A stretch of DNA of 64,000 nucleotides from Bolinopsis microptera (lineage: Eukaryota; Ctenophora; Tentaculata; Lobata; Bolinopsidae): assembly GCF_026151205.1 (NCBI RefSeq), contig NC_087072.1, positions 16,135,669 to 16,199,668 of the forward strand, given 5' to 3'. Position numbers and translations under genes: made by a program. A model generated the notes under the pieces. That model did no database searches, had not been told where the DNA came from, and was given only the letters and a program-made list of their open reading frames with translations. Shown here one piece after another: positions 37,001 through 49,720 of the stretch (its first letter is position 1; every line of letters starts with the position of its first letter).

Positions 37001-40000
37001 GAGATAAATGACTAATGAGTTTCTCTAAAGTTAACTCTAAAGTTGTGTAGTCCAGTCATTTATGGACATTTATGGAAATGAACCTGCAAATGTTCAAATA
37101 CTCACGAAACTTTGCACAGACCTTCCCGAAGGTATGAATAAACGATTTCCGTTTGGAGACATTTTTTGACCGTGGAGAAACCCCAGGAGGGCCACGCCCA
37201 TATTGACCCAATAACGTAACCGACCCCTTGCTTCTGAAGGTCGTAGAGACTTCAAAATAGGCTTAAACGAAGCCGCATATGCATGTTTATATAGGAGTTA
37301 TTGAGCAACACATGGCCTAAAATCCTTACTTTTCGAGAAATTCGCCAAAAACCATTTTGGGCGTGGTGCTGAGCCCATTTTCGATAGGATCGTGATAGAG
37401 TCTTTAAACAGGGTGCAAAAGAACCGCAATTAGCATATTAATATATATGACTTACGAACAAACATATGCCTTAAAGTGCTTACTTTTTCAGTTATTGGCG
37501 AAAAACTGATTTTCGGTTCCAGAAATCATGCAAAACTATGGGTATCTGGTAAATTGGGCTATGAAGGCCCTAAAGGTTTTTGAATGTGTGCAAATTGTGC
37601 AGAATGGCCATGTTTATATACAACTTATGAAGCAACATGTACCCTAAATTACTTACTTTTCGAGTTATTCGGGGAAAAACATTGTATTATCTCCATTTTC
37701 TACCTGTAAAATACAGTCTCACGAGCTCTTCTGCGCGCGCAAGGGACTTTATGACGTCATCGCCAAAATAATACAAACGCTATTTACACGCGTTAGAGAG
37801 CAGTTATAGATTTAGGAATTTCGACTCGTTGCTTAGTTTGCTATTTGTCACAATCTGTCAAAATATGAGGATAACTTTTTTTTCAGTTAACTGGTCCTTT
37901 AACTTGTATGTCTTATGATAATTTGATGTATATATACCAAGTCTTGAAAAACCAAGAAGACAATCTCATATCATACATACCATAAGTACACATTTCAATT
38001 TAATCAGAGTTGCTTTCATTATTGTCACTATTTTGTTGTGGTGTCCATTGTCCAATGTCCCGCTTTTGGCTCCAAGCCATTGGCCCTTCCTCCTTCTTCA
38101 AGAGCGATTATGACTGTTAATAACGCTTTGTATAAATATTCCATGAAATGGATATTATTTTATATAAAACCCAGAAAAGATTCAGAGACACTAATATTCA
38201 ATAAAGGTATGTTTTTGTTTGACTTTAAAATCTAACACTCAGAGGTCAAGTGAAGTTAGAGTTCAAAGATTTGCTAGATAAATCAACGTTGGTCTCCAGA
38301 ACTCTTCTTACTCAACAGAAACAAGTCAATCAAACAACTAAAACTCTGGACGGCACCATTAAACGAGCCGGCACCAAAAATGAACACGGCATAACGGTAC
38401 ATTTCTAATAATTTTTGGGGTTTCAGTTGTAGTGTTTAAGAGCAGTATGATCGTGTAATCGATACCCAACAACTCTTCTCATATCGATAATGTATTAAGG
38501 CTGGGGAAGAAAATGACAAATTGTAATACCTAAGCTATCATCTTCTTTTTTCAATTAAAAGTTTACTGTTAAATCAACAGCCAACTGAAAGTATCAGTAT
38601 GAGATGCGCTGACTTAGATAAGGAGATGATTAGGTGTCTGGGAGTCAGTCGGAGTGTACTAAACAACGTTATATTCTGTCACCAAGAGGAAAGTATGTGG
38701 CCACTTTCAGAGGGTAGCACTGTCAAGAAAAAGTTCGACGAGATTTTTGGGCAGAAACGGTGAGTTTTAGAAATAAATTTTCTATAAAATTCTATAGAAT
38801 TGTTACTGCACCTTCAATCGTCATCCTTAAGTTAAGTACTTCGGGTATGTTGTAAACTGAAAACATTTCTGTTGTTAACAGTTTGTTTCAGTCAAGTAAA
38901 GTGTGTTGAAGAACTAAGGAAGAAGTTTAAAGACCTGAAGCAACAGAATGCCCTAAACCTAAAAGATCTTGACCACCTCCAGAACAACCAAGCTAAAGCT
39001 GGAGAACTGAAGTTCGAGCTGGGCGAGGTTCAGAAACACATGAATCTTGGCAAGCAGGAGGTTGAGACTATCAACAAACAGGTTAATTTCAACACCGATA
39101 CCATGGATACGAGCAAATTGTTATTTCATATCTTCAGCATTTATAATCCCAATTATGGTTGCACAGCAGGTTGCTGATTGTTTAATCTAATATTTATAGA
39201 AGTTCATCTGTACATCCATTTAACAGATACAAGAGTTGCGAGAAAATTTGGACGGTTCACACAAGAAAGTAGAAGAAGTGAGGAAGTTGGAGAGGAAGAG
39301 AGACGAGTTTGTGACGAGACTAGACACCGTGGAGCGCACCAAGAACCAGTTGGAGAAGGGTCTCCAGGTCAATTACCCTCATCCTACAGAGAAATTACTT
39401 CAGATGTTATCCTCGTTCGAAAGAGATTTCCAGGTAATTGTTTCGACAGAGTTTTACTGCCAACTGATTTATTAACTAGTTTTACATTCTCAATGTTTTT
39501 ATGTTTCAGCATTTGATTATTAAATGCGATCAGAAATGTGTAAACAACGAATATACTAGACTTACCACATCGCAGTTATTAAATAAGAATTTCACCAACC
39601 AGGACAAGAGACATAAAGAGCACGAATTCACAATGAGACTCTCCGACGTAGTAGAATCGCATGACAAAGCCGAGAAGAACATGCAGGTTTACAGCGAGGA
39701 TTTGGGTAGATTGAGGGAGGCTCAGAAAGCTTACAATCGACTTCAGGAGGAAAATGAGAAGTCTCTGGCAAGTTTAGCTGAGAAGTTCAGCGGGGACTCT
39801 TCCCTTTTGCTTGGTAGCAGGACTAAGGTGAGTTATATTCGTTTTAAAAAATTAATTTATAAATTAACACTATATTTTAAATCTCAAGAGCAGGTTTGCT
39901 GTGCAGAGTGACCTACTAAAATTAATTTCTTTCCTATCTCAACCTTGAAACCATTTCTCCACAATTTAACACTTATGAATTGATCAAGGTACCAGATGAT

Positions 40001-43000
40001 GCGAATGTGATACACTGGATAGAAGGAAAGTTAGATGAAAGCAGGGTCAGTGAAGAGAAGAGAGAAAGAGAGAGTAGAACTCAGCAAGATAAGATGAACA
40101 AACAATCTGACGAGCTTAAGAAAACTCTCAACCAGGCTCAGGAAAAGGTTTTTGTTTTCCTGTCGTCTCTAATCTATTCCTTACATCATAGAATAATATA
40201 GATAACTGAGTTTTGCTGTTGATATCTTATATCGGTAGAAAGAAAAAAACTATTGACCCCTGTAATACGTTTTTCAGCTGAAAATGAAGCGGGAGAGTAA
40301 GAGGAAGTTAAAGGAGGAGATGGATAAGTTGTTGGTTGAGATACGGGAGATTAAAACAAGTGCCTCGACATTGTCAAGACTAGAGGTTTGATGCCATCGT
40401 AATTATGGATTTTCCTTCAAAATTAATACGTTTAAAACTTAGAACTGCAGAGAGCAGGGAAATATTATTTGATACGCACGCTAGAAGCAATAACATGTTT
40501 TTGTAATCTTTTACCTGGTCAGCAAGACAAGAAATCAGCAGAAGAGGAATTAAAACAGTTCCAAGAGACATCCCGCCTTGATGAGATCGGAACAAAGATA
40601 GAAGCTAAAAGTAAAGAAATGAGGAATATAGCAGAGAAACAAAGCCAACTCTCCAGTACGTTTTAGTTAGATCATTATGCGTATGTTCTTGGCTGGTTAA
40701 TTGTTAAAGGAAGTGTATCTAAGTTTATTCTTAACTTCATAAGGAGGATATTTACTGGCGAGAGTGCAGAGATAGGGCCTGTCGTGATATCACGACAGGC
40801 CCTAGTGCAGAGAGTTCACTCTCATAATTACAGAGAGTGCAGAGTTCTCTCTCATAATTACTTCCATAAGATTTTCGATCGATGCTAATTTGCATCTTGT
40901 TCTTTCAATCGATTGTATGACCACATTTTATACAGGTGAGCTGGAGGTGCTTCATCTGGAGGCTGAAGCTAGACAGGATCGGGAGAGAGCTGAAAATGAG
41001 CTGTCGTCCAAGGAGATTGAAATGAAGAAGTTGATATCTTCTCACGAAGAAAAAATAAAGAAACATCTTGGAGAGATGCCAGCTCCAGGAGGAAATTCTC
41101 GGGCTTTGTCAAAATATTTGTCTACCCAAAGCAGTGAAGCTAAAAGTCAAGGAGATAAATTGAATGAAAAGCAGCGCAGTGTAGCTAAGGTATATCAGAT
41201 TACAATGTTATTATCTCTAAGCTGGAATTTATTACTTAAAAGATGAAAAAGTTTAATAAAATAGATATCCGAAGCATGAATCTGTGCTTTACTTCTTCAA
41301 ATAGCGTAATTCCTTAGGGAGAAATGGAGCTGAAGATGGCTAAGCAACAGCTGAAAGAACATGAGATGAAAGCTAGAAAAATTCGGGACAAAATTGTTGA
41401 AGTGTGTGCCAATCCAGCGATATATGAATCCGAAGTGGAGCGGGCAGAAGCGGAATATAGCAGAGCAAAGAAGCAAAATACATCTATTGTTGGGTTCACG
41501 CACATTTACTCAAAGTTTGAGGAAAAGGTCAGAATTTAAAAGACTATTTCAATGGTTTTCCCGCGCCATAAATTTTGTATTGCTAGTTTTGACGAAGTAA
41601 TAGTGAGTAATGTGAAATCGTCAACGAAACACACGGCCGAATAATTTACGCGCACTGTAGAATAGATCAAATAGGGGCGCTTGACTGTCAGATTCAGTGA
41701 TAATAAATGAAATCATATCAGGTTTCATCATCACACTCCTGTCCAATTTGTTCAACAAGCTTGGGAGAAGCTCAAGCTCAGAGAGTGTCCCAATCTTTAC
41801 AGAGAAAAATCGAACGTGCTCCGGAACAAAAGGTAAGCCTCGTCATTCAGCCGCAAAACCAGCTTGCGGTTCTTTAATTGTCTACTCTAGATACGTGATT
41901 GTATTATAAAAATGGTACTATCACAAATTATTATTATCGTCAGGAGAAAGCGAAGCAAGATGAAACGGTAGCAGAGAGGAAGTTCTTCGCACTCAAAGCA
42001 GCCGCTAATCTGTACACTGAATTGAACGAGCTCGAAAGAGAGAAGATTCCAGAACTTTCAGAGCGAGTGACGTCACTGGAGAAGACGATAGAAGAGGAGA
42101 GGGAACTGGCAGAAGATATGGAGGACGCTGTCCAGGTATGTCATGTGATTTGACAAGTTCGATTATCTTCTGCACAGTGTATCGTGGTTTGGATTATGAT
42201 TTATTATATATCTTTAACCATGAATTTTCAGCTGATAGCTGTTAACGAATTTGAAGTACGTCAGATGGAGAAAGATTTAGATTATGTTGATAGACTACAC
42301 AGGGAGTGCTTAGCACTGAAAGATAAGATATCTAGTCTCAGCTCACGGCTTGTTAGCTCCTACTCAAAGGTACGTCCCATTCGACTCTAAATTCTCAGAA
42401 CATTGTACGTTTTAGAACTTAATGTTATAGGTGACAGGAATTGAGAAATTACAGTTTGGATTTGTAGTAGACACAACGTTGCATTATTCTGAATTAGAAA
42501 ATGTTGAATTAAAATCTAAGAGTATCCAGGATCAGAACCGTCGCTATCTAAACATCACTGATAACACTTATTTTGCAGACTCTCAAGGAAGCAATAGAAG
42601 AACAGTCACGATACCAAGAAGAGTACAGTGCTCTGCAACACGAACACTCCCGACTCATGGACAGCAAGACCCGTGGTGAGACAAAGTGCAATGCCCTCCG
42701 CCAGCGCTTCTACTCTCTTCAAGACGAGTATGTTGCTCTCAGCACCAAGATGCAGGGTCTGAAAAGCATGGAAGAACGGGTTAGTCTCTTTAAGTTTTCT
42801 AGAAGAGCCTCTGTGCATGATTAAAATCAGATTTCATGACAATTTTAGATAGGTAGACTTCTAAATCCGAATTCTGAACATCATATCGTTTCAGAGAAAA
42901 GAAAAAGCACTGGAGATCCAAGAACTCTCCCAAGGAGAAAGAAAGGTCGAAGAAACGATTAAGCCGAACGAGGAACAGCTAGATGTGTTAGAAAGACGAC

Positions 43001-44812
43001 TAGCTAAAGACACAGAAGAGGATTTGTCTACACAGAGACAAATTAGAGACTCTCTTAACCGACTCTCTAACGCTGTTGAGAACTCTAGAAAGCTTGAACA
43101 GCAGGTTCCTCATTTATTTGTATAGTTTCAGTCTATCATGCTGACCAATCACCATAGGCTTATTATATATATTCATTTCCTACGTGAGAAGAACTATTTG
43201 AATAATTGATTGATACTTGACTGATTCCCAACTTATCTCCATCTGACCTGCTGCAGTTGGTGAGCAGCAGTGGTTCTAGCAGTGGTAACTTGTCCAGTCT
43301 CAGCGGGAGATTGGAGCAGTGTAAGGACGAGTATGAGAACCTGAAGACGCAGAAAAAGAAACTAGAGGGACAACTACAACAACTGAAACGAGATTTGGAC
43401 AGTAGCCAAGTTCAAAAGAGGGATCTGGAGGGTTGTTTACAAATACGAGAATTCGAACAAGAGATGCAAAGGTGCCATGTAATTAATCATTCTTATAAGA
43501 TAAGATATAAGTATGACAATAAATAATCCATTCATTAACAGTCAGTTTAGCACAAATACTTCTGTAACTCACTATAACACCCCACTCCAGTATTAAAGAT
43601 GAGATCACGGCAACAGAAAGACAGCTAGCTGATAAGGAACTATCAAAAGCCCGTTCCACGGCCAGTAAAGTTCAGAAAGACATCGAGGAGAAGAGCACAA
43701 CTAAAGCTGGACTAGAGGGGAGACATAGGGGGTTCTCAGAACAAATTAAACGGTTACAGAAGGAGCTGAACAGTAGCATGTTCAAAGATGCTGAGACAAC
43801 ATACCATCACCAGAATATAAAGTGCCACGTCGGACAGCAAACTACTAAGGATATTGAGATGTTCATCATTGCGTACGAGAGAGCCATTATGCGTTTTCAT
43901 AAGGACAAAATGGAAGAGATCAACAGAACGCTTAGGGAACTATGGGTGGAGATATACAGGTAAATCTGAAGTTGCTGTTGATTAAATTTCTATCGTGTAT
44001 TGGTAATTCTCGATTTTTTGCCAATTTCCCGAGAATTTATATTTGCATTTCGTTGCACCATATTTTGTAAAATTTGTCCTCAGAGGTGGGGATATCGACT
44101 ACATTGAGATAAGAACAGATGATGACGAAGTTGAGTCTGTCAGTAAAAGGAAGACTTGTAACTATCGTGTTTCTATGAACAAGGGTGGTGAGTATTATAC
44201 ATAATTCCTATCAGTATCAAATATCAGTGACCTTATATGTCTTATACCTTTGTGACCATACTTCACAAAACCTTGATATTTTTTATCAATATAAGTCAGG
44301 CAGGTTAATATTTGACACTACATAATCACCACATATTGCAGGGGTAAGTATAGACATGAGACAGCACAGCAGTGCAGGGCAGAGGGTGCTAGCAGCACTG
44401 CTCATCCGACTAGCCCTTGCAGAGACCTTCTGTAACAACTGCGGGGTCATCACTCTGGACGAACCTACCACCAATTTGGATCGTGACAATATCGAGAGTC
44501 TCGCTCATGCGCTGGGCAAATTCATCAAGAGTCGCCAGAGTAAGTTGGGTTCTGCAAATTTCAGCGAACCTTTAAAATTTCTATATTGTCTTGATAACTT
44601 TTAATGTATTTTTGTGAGTTCACGTTTTGCCTAAATTGAACAATAGTAAAAAATTGTCTTCAGGTACGGGACATTTCCAGCTGATAATAATAACTCACGA
44701 TGAAGACTTTGTGGAACTGCTGGGCCGTAGTGCTGCCATTGATCATTATTACAAGGTGTCTAAAGGCACTGATTACTGCAGCATGATCACTAAGAAACTT
44801 ATGGTTGATTAA
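34081..44812 (+). CDS. RAD50: RAD50, MRN double-strand-break repair ATPase (22 exons)
   Basis: SMC-like ATPase of the MRE11-RAD50-NBS1 complex. Exons: 34081-34180, 35719-35845, 38243-38396, 38581-38759, 38892-39081, 39227-39433, 39510 or 39603-39827, 39989-40147, 40278-40385, 40523-40655, 40936-41189, 41318-41527, 41722-41832, 41944-42135, 42232-42369, 42579-42779, 42895-43104, 43257-43471, 43591-43959, 44084-44187, 44342-44539, 44664-44812. All phases agree. The total is 1,341 residues, or 1,310 with the shorter exon 7, close to human RAD50 (1,312). Walker A GHNGSGKT spans exons 1-2 (residues 34-41). [18 protein letters not shown] is the conserved Q-loop region. The zinc hook SCPICS is at 41,737-41,754 (Cys 689/692 in the short form). 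The signature SAGQRVL and Walker [12 protein letters not shown] are in exon 21, and the D/H-loop [13 protein letters not shown] in exon 22. The middle exons are charged coiled coil. Exon 8 has a weak acceptor. Introns 1 and 2 carry transposons. Confidence 0.95.
34279..35678. mobile_element. 1.4-kb palindromic TTAA element in RAD50 intron 1
   Basis: It is flanked by TTAA at 34,275-34,278 and 35,679-35,682. The ends are GGGGAGATACACCAAAAC and its complement. Two 632-bp arms (34,279-34,910 and 35,047-35,678) are inverted copies with few mismatches, around a 136-bp spacer. Each arm holds the same 85-codon open frame starting [13 protein letters not shown], which resembles nothing I recognise. TTAA duplication is the hallmark of piggyBac-type insertion; the giant terminal repeats are foldback-like. 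Confidence 0.9.
35857..37898. mobile_element. 2.0-kb TTAA-flanked TIR element in RAD50 intron 2
   Basis: It is flanked by TTAA at 35,853-35,856 and 37,899-37,902, with inverted ends AGGACCAGTTAACTGAAAAA. Subterminal inverted blocks (GACGTCATAAA...GCGCGC near 36,007 and 37,750) extend the symmetry. The interior includes degenerate repeats around TTACTTTTCGAG at about 37,327, 37,480 and 37,652 (150-170 bp apart). No transposase is seen, so it is non-autonomous and probably piggyBac-mobilised. Confidence 0.85.
40773..40804. repeat. Perfect 32-bp palindrome in RAD50 intron 10
   Basis: TAGGGCCTGTCGTGAT is followed directly by its exact reverse complement, with no spacer. It lies in the intron between exons 10 and 11. 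A direct repeat of GAGAGT/CACTCTCATAATTAC phrases follows at 40,806-40,862. Confidence 0.9.
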
Positions 44813-45093
44813 TCGAAACAGTTTCAACACATTCCTTGTGTCGAGTAACGAAATTATTGTGAAACGATGAGCACTTTATTTTTAATAGTTTTAGCTCTTG
44901 GAGGGGTTTTAGAGTTTGTTTGTTAACAAATTGGAATTTCAATATTTTTAAAACAAACTTATACGAATACACATCGTTATTTATGTCATTTCAAGTATCT
45001 AAATTTTAAATATTATTTTTAACAAATTATCATTTTCTTAACTGCTTCACTTAAAATTTTCTTAAATAACAAAATATCTAAAAATATATGTTA
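44813..45093. other. Convergent 3' spacer between RAD50 and the zinc-finger gene
   Basis: It is 281 bp long. On the minus strand an AATAAA signal (TTTATT at 44,875-44,880) lies about 215 bp past the zinc-finger stop and only about 65 bp from the RAD50 stop, so the two transcripts' 3' ends probably overlap. No clear AATAAA is seen for RAD50 on the plus strand in this spacer. Confidence 0.55.
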
Positions 45094-48000
45094 TTAGGGT
45101 TGAAACCAATAATTTTCCGGATTTCCTGGACTGCTTCGCTTATTCTTAAACATATGTTCTAGCTCCCGCCATATGAAGTTATCCTCGAAGGGCTGTTCCT
45201 CCTGCTCAAACGACAAGCCACCCAACTTGGACTGGTCCGGAGTCTGCAAGATGGTCCGTTCCGGAGAACTTGACCGGAGGAAAGCGTTATCCGGTGTTTG
45301 AGAACGGAGGAATAATGGAGAGGATCTGCCAGAAGTGAAATGTTGGGGGTCAGGAGTTTTGCTGCGAACTGGAGAATTGAAAAAGAGGAAGTTGGGAGAC
45401 TCCTGGTGAGTGAATGGTGATGAGACCTGGAGAGGAGATATCGGAGATAAGATGTTATCTCGGTTTGTTAGAGATTCCCCGATCAGCTGTTCTGTGAATG
45501 GTGATAAGACCTCTGCGAGTGGTGCGTTCACCTCGCTGTGGACTGAGGGCGGGTCTCTATCTGCTCTCTCTTCTTCAATACCAGCGAGAGGTAGGATCTC
45601 TTGTTTGTTGGCATTTTTCAAACTTTCTTTGTCTCCATTTGCTTTTGAAAGGCAAATTGCCTCAGTATTTAGGACATGTGCGTCTCCTAGGGCTGCTGCT
45701 CTGAGTTTGTCATTCTGTTCCAGCACATCTTGTCCCAGTATCATGGGTCCTGAATCTATTTTAATAACTTTTGATGACAATCGATTTTCATCCTCGTCAC
45801 ATTTTTCAGAGAACAGGCGCTTCTTCGCTTTGAAGATCTGTTTTACGAAACTCGACTCGCCTGACTTATGTGAGTTATCAATATTATTTTTAGGAGAGCC
45901 TTTATTTTTAGACTTAGGTTGTCTAGATTTCGGAGTTTTCCTGGGTGTCTTTCTGGGAGTTTTTCTTGGAGTTTTAGACAATTTCACAGTCTTGCCGTCT
46001 GGTGTTTTAGGAGATGATGTTGCTGTTTCTAGCATGTCGGTGTTAATTCCAACCAAAGCACCTGGCGGTAGATCGTCTGGTTCGTGGTCCTGTAACCTGA
46101 ATCCACCTGCTTCACAACCGCCCGCTGTAATTGCCGGAGCTGGAAGAGAGCCGCCCGGTAGCGGCTCAGCTATTCGAGAGCTCATGAAAATAACCGCTTT
46201 AAGGAGGTCCATGGCACTCTTAGTCCTGGGTGGGGTGCTGGTGATAGTGTGTCCTCCTTGCATCACATTGATGATCTGATCGTCTACCTCGTCTAGCGGC
46301 TCTACTCCTGTGTCTGCCAGTATGTCTTCTATCACTTTAGACAAAATGTCGGTTGGAGGGTCTGTTTGTTTGCTCACAGTACCTTCATGTTGGGCTGGTT
46401 GAGGAGGAAGGTTTAGAACTTTATCCTGGCTGGATTCTTGCTGGGTCGAATCGTGAATAGCGAATTCTTGCTGTCGAACAATCAGTTGAGCAGGATGGGT
46501 AGCATTGTCTTGATTACTATTTCCTACTACAACCGACTGCAGATGTGAACTTGAAGCTTCTTCCTCGGTGACTTGCTGATCAACTATGTTTGAGATGATC
46601 TCTGCTCCACGATGAGATTTACTAAATGGTGCACTCAACGCGCTGGCAATCTGTGCTGTAGGAGATGAACCATAGGAATTGGACGGATGCATTGTTTTAT
46701 TCTCACTAGATTGCTGAGTGTAAACAGTTTCTGAGGGGCTCGTTTGTACCACAGAATATGGTTCAGTTTGAGCAAGTTCTGTGAGATTGGTCCCCATCAG
46801 TTGATCCTGGCCTCCGATTTGAGGTACTTCTGCTAACCTCATAAGTTCAGCGCACAGCGGAAAGTCTCGGGTGCCTGGTGATAGTCCCTTCATTTCTTTT
46901 TCCTTTCCATCACGATCGAATGCTGTTTTTACAACCTTATTATCATCAGCTTTCTCACAAAATTCTTCTAGGCGTTCAGTCACGACTGGTTCTGATTCTG
47001 GGGCAACAATTGTTACACTAGTTGGCTGTTCCGTGTGAATTGATCCGAAATGTGCATCATTATGCACAGCATTCACTCCAACATTTGTAAACTCTGTTTG
47101 ATACCCGAGACCAGAGTCTATGACAACAGTTGGAGCTTGATAGAACTCTTGGGACCGATAAGCTATTTGGTCTGTTATGGGCATGTTTGTGTCTAAATCT
47201 ACAATATCTGTCGGGGTTTTCGCTGGTTCATCATACAAATCCTTATCATCCGAACAAGTGATAACGTATTGGTTGTTGTCAACTTTGATACCGTGAGCAC
47301 TTTCCAAACCCTCTGGAGTGTTGTCAGCAGCCAGCAACTTCTCTGCCTCAGGAGAGGGCAGGTTTATTGCATCTCCTGTTATGGTGAGGGTACCGTCCGG
47401 GTTGTGAGTTACTGGAACCAGCATCGCTTCTTTGCCTGGCAGGAGTGAGGGGTTAGTCGGAAGAATGCAAAATGCAAATTATCAAATTCGACTAATAGTG
47501 GGAAGGTGACGTAGGCTTGATTTGCCATGTGACAGATAATATCTTGTTAGGTATATGATCTGATTTATCTCTGTGCCAACTACCACTTCTCTACCATCAC
47601 CAAGGCCACTATAATTTTCGGAGATTTTGTAAAGTAAGGTACCAGAAGTCTTCTTTATAATATAAATGACATCTGAAAATTAACCTAAACCTGAATTTAA
47701 TCACAATACCTTGTAGTTGTAGCGTATGTAGGTCCTTTTCTTGTAGTTTCAAATTGTCTGTCTTCGTTCCGACAGGACTGCTACTCTTCTTTCGATTTTT
47801 GTTTTTATCTTTAGCAGGCTTCACAACAACTGTAAATAATATGTGTCTTCTTAAATATTTAAACTCTTGAATCCTTTTCTCGAAATTCAAGGTTCAGGAA
47901 GTCAAAGGGATCATAGTCTTTAAAAGTCTCATTAAATTTCAGAGGACACGTGTGACTGTGATTACTGAGTAATCTGAGCATACCTGTGTTTTTACCAGAT

Positions 48001-49720
48001 TCCAAAACCTCCAACACTGTATCGATGTTGTCATCCTTTATGGTATCCCTACACACCTTCTTTCTCTTGATATGTATCTTGAAGTTGTCCTTTCTCGTGA
48101 ATGTTGATTTACATTTCTTGCATCTAAACCTGTAAACACAAAGATTAAAGATCGAATCCCAATGATATCTCCACCAGATACTCACGGTCGTCGGACTGAT
48201 TGATAAATCGGCGGCGAGTCAGGCACGCTGTGTCTGGTTTTATATTAGCGACAAGAGAAGCGCCAATGTCGGACGTGACACCTTATGTAGAGTATTATGT
48301 AGAGTGCGAGTGTGGCCGTGACAAGACAAGTGAGACTAGTGACACCACCTAGCAATGTACTTGCTTTTGGTTTTGGTTTAGGGAGCAAACTTGCCACATT
48401 ACATAATTCTAGGATATGCATTATCGATATCTCTTGTTTTGAGCCTCATGGAATATCACCTCATTATTCCGAATTAGGAATGATGAGGTTCTAAGATAAT
48501 TATTAGTACGTGGGTACCCTATTGTGTACTTTTAATTGATAGACCTTCCTCAGAATACTCAATCTCTTAGAAAGTTAGAATACTCGACTACTCGAGACAT
48601 CCTCCTTCCTTGGATAATTGGATGCTTAGACTATATTGGCAATCGATCAATTAAAAAGCCGGTTATTGAAACGAACATTTCCGGCTGAAGTAAGTATTGA
48701 TATCACGTGCCGTATTTATATCACGTGCCGTATTTATATCACGTGCCGTATTTATATCACATGTTGAGGGAGAACTCTACCTCACCCGGCTAGCTAGGAA
48801 ATAAAGTGCCCTATGGATTGGACCTGTCGACTGTCAAATTTTACCGTGAGAGCGTGTGTAGAAGTGTGAGTGAAAGTTTTACAGTTTCTTAATCTAACTT
48901 TATGATCTTACTCTACATGATTGCATAGATAATGTATAACGTACCTCTGCTTGGCTTTCTCCGGGTCGTGGGTGTAAAGATGTCTGACAAGCTGATCGTG
49001 CCGTTTAAATTGTGCCGCGCACTCCGTGCACGTGTGGTCGCGCACACTCGTGTGGACTAACATGTGTGACCGCAAGTGGGATGTCTTCTGGAAGCTCTTG
49101 GTGCAGCGCGGGCAACGGTGTGATATGTTCAGACCTGGAGTAAACATATGACTTAAGTCAATTCGCTGCTATTGGTTCGGTTAGGTAAGCGAGGGCACTT
49201 CAGTAATTATGCAGACGGTTTGGGAAAACATTAGAAAAATTCACAAAAGGCATGATTCTATTTCTAAACGTTCGAGCTGGCAGAAATTCCGCAAGTATTG
49301 CACATATTCACTATTTAGCGAATACCGTCGAAACTTAAAGGTGAGTGTTGATAGCTCAGCATTTAAAAGAATTACCAGGTATGTGGCATTGCTTGACACA
49401 ATTGATACATGGGCATGGTCCTGGCTTTTCCTGAGCTGGAACTATAATTTCCTTCGGGGCCGGCGTCTCCTCTTTCTTCTTCTTCGTCCCATTTTTCTTC
49501 TCCTCTGAAGTCGAACTATTGGTTTTTCTCTTCTCGACACTGCGTCCCCTTTTTGTAAGAACTTGGAAGCAACGTTCCTGATGTTAGCGACAGATTCCTT
49601 ATACTCTGGATGGTTTACTTTGTGGTCCTCTAACTTCAGTACTGCTTGTGCGAGGATCCGCTTGGCTTCAGCTAGAGTCAGCTTCGGCTCAGCTGGTTTG
49701 ATGTTCTTTATCTTCGTCAT
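45094..49720 (-). CDS. C2H2 zinc-finger protein, five exons, one apparent missing base
   Basis: Probable nuclear DNA-binding regulator; family member not recognised. Exons: 49,720-49,376, 49,134-48,945, 48,129-47,984, 47,828-47,709 and 47,435-45,094. Exon 1 begins MTKIKNIKPAEPKLTLAEAK and ends with a cysteine cluster, CPCINCVKQC. Fingers: CPRC...H-x3-H (about 123-143), CTEC...HLYTH (about 151-171) and a third, CKKC...HIKRKKVC (about 182-205), which ends in Cys rather than His. The long last exon is acidic, Ser/Pro/Gln-rich and disordered, with four KTPR/KTPK repeats. The frame of exon 1 needs one extra base in the A run near 49,555. With it the coding length is 3,144 nt (1,047 residues) and all four junctions are in frame; without it exon 2 begins with a stop. 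A sequencing error or an allele is likely. Confidence 0.8.
48701..48766 (+). promoter_or_regulatory. 18-bp tandem repeat carrying CACGTG E-boxes
   Basis: TATCACGTGCCGTATTTA is repeated at 48,701, 48,719 and 48,737, followed by a partial copy TATCACATGTTG at 48,755. Each full unit contains the palindromic E-box CACGTG, bound by bHLH factors such as MYC/MAX, MITF/TFE, USF and CLOCK. It lies in the second intron of the zinc-finger gene, so it may be an enhancer or simply a minisatellite. Confidence 0.5.

Noticed and set aside
45410..46279. 289-residue plus-strand open frame
   Set aside because: Antisense shadow of the long last exon of the zinc-finger gene, which is supported by splice phases and fingers.
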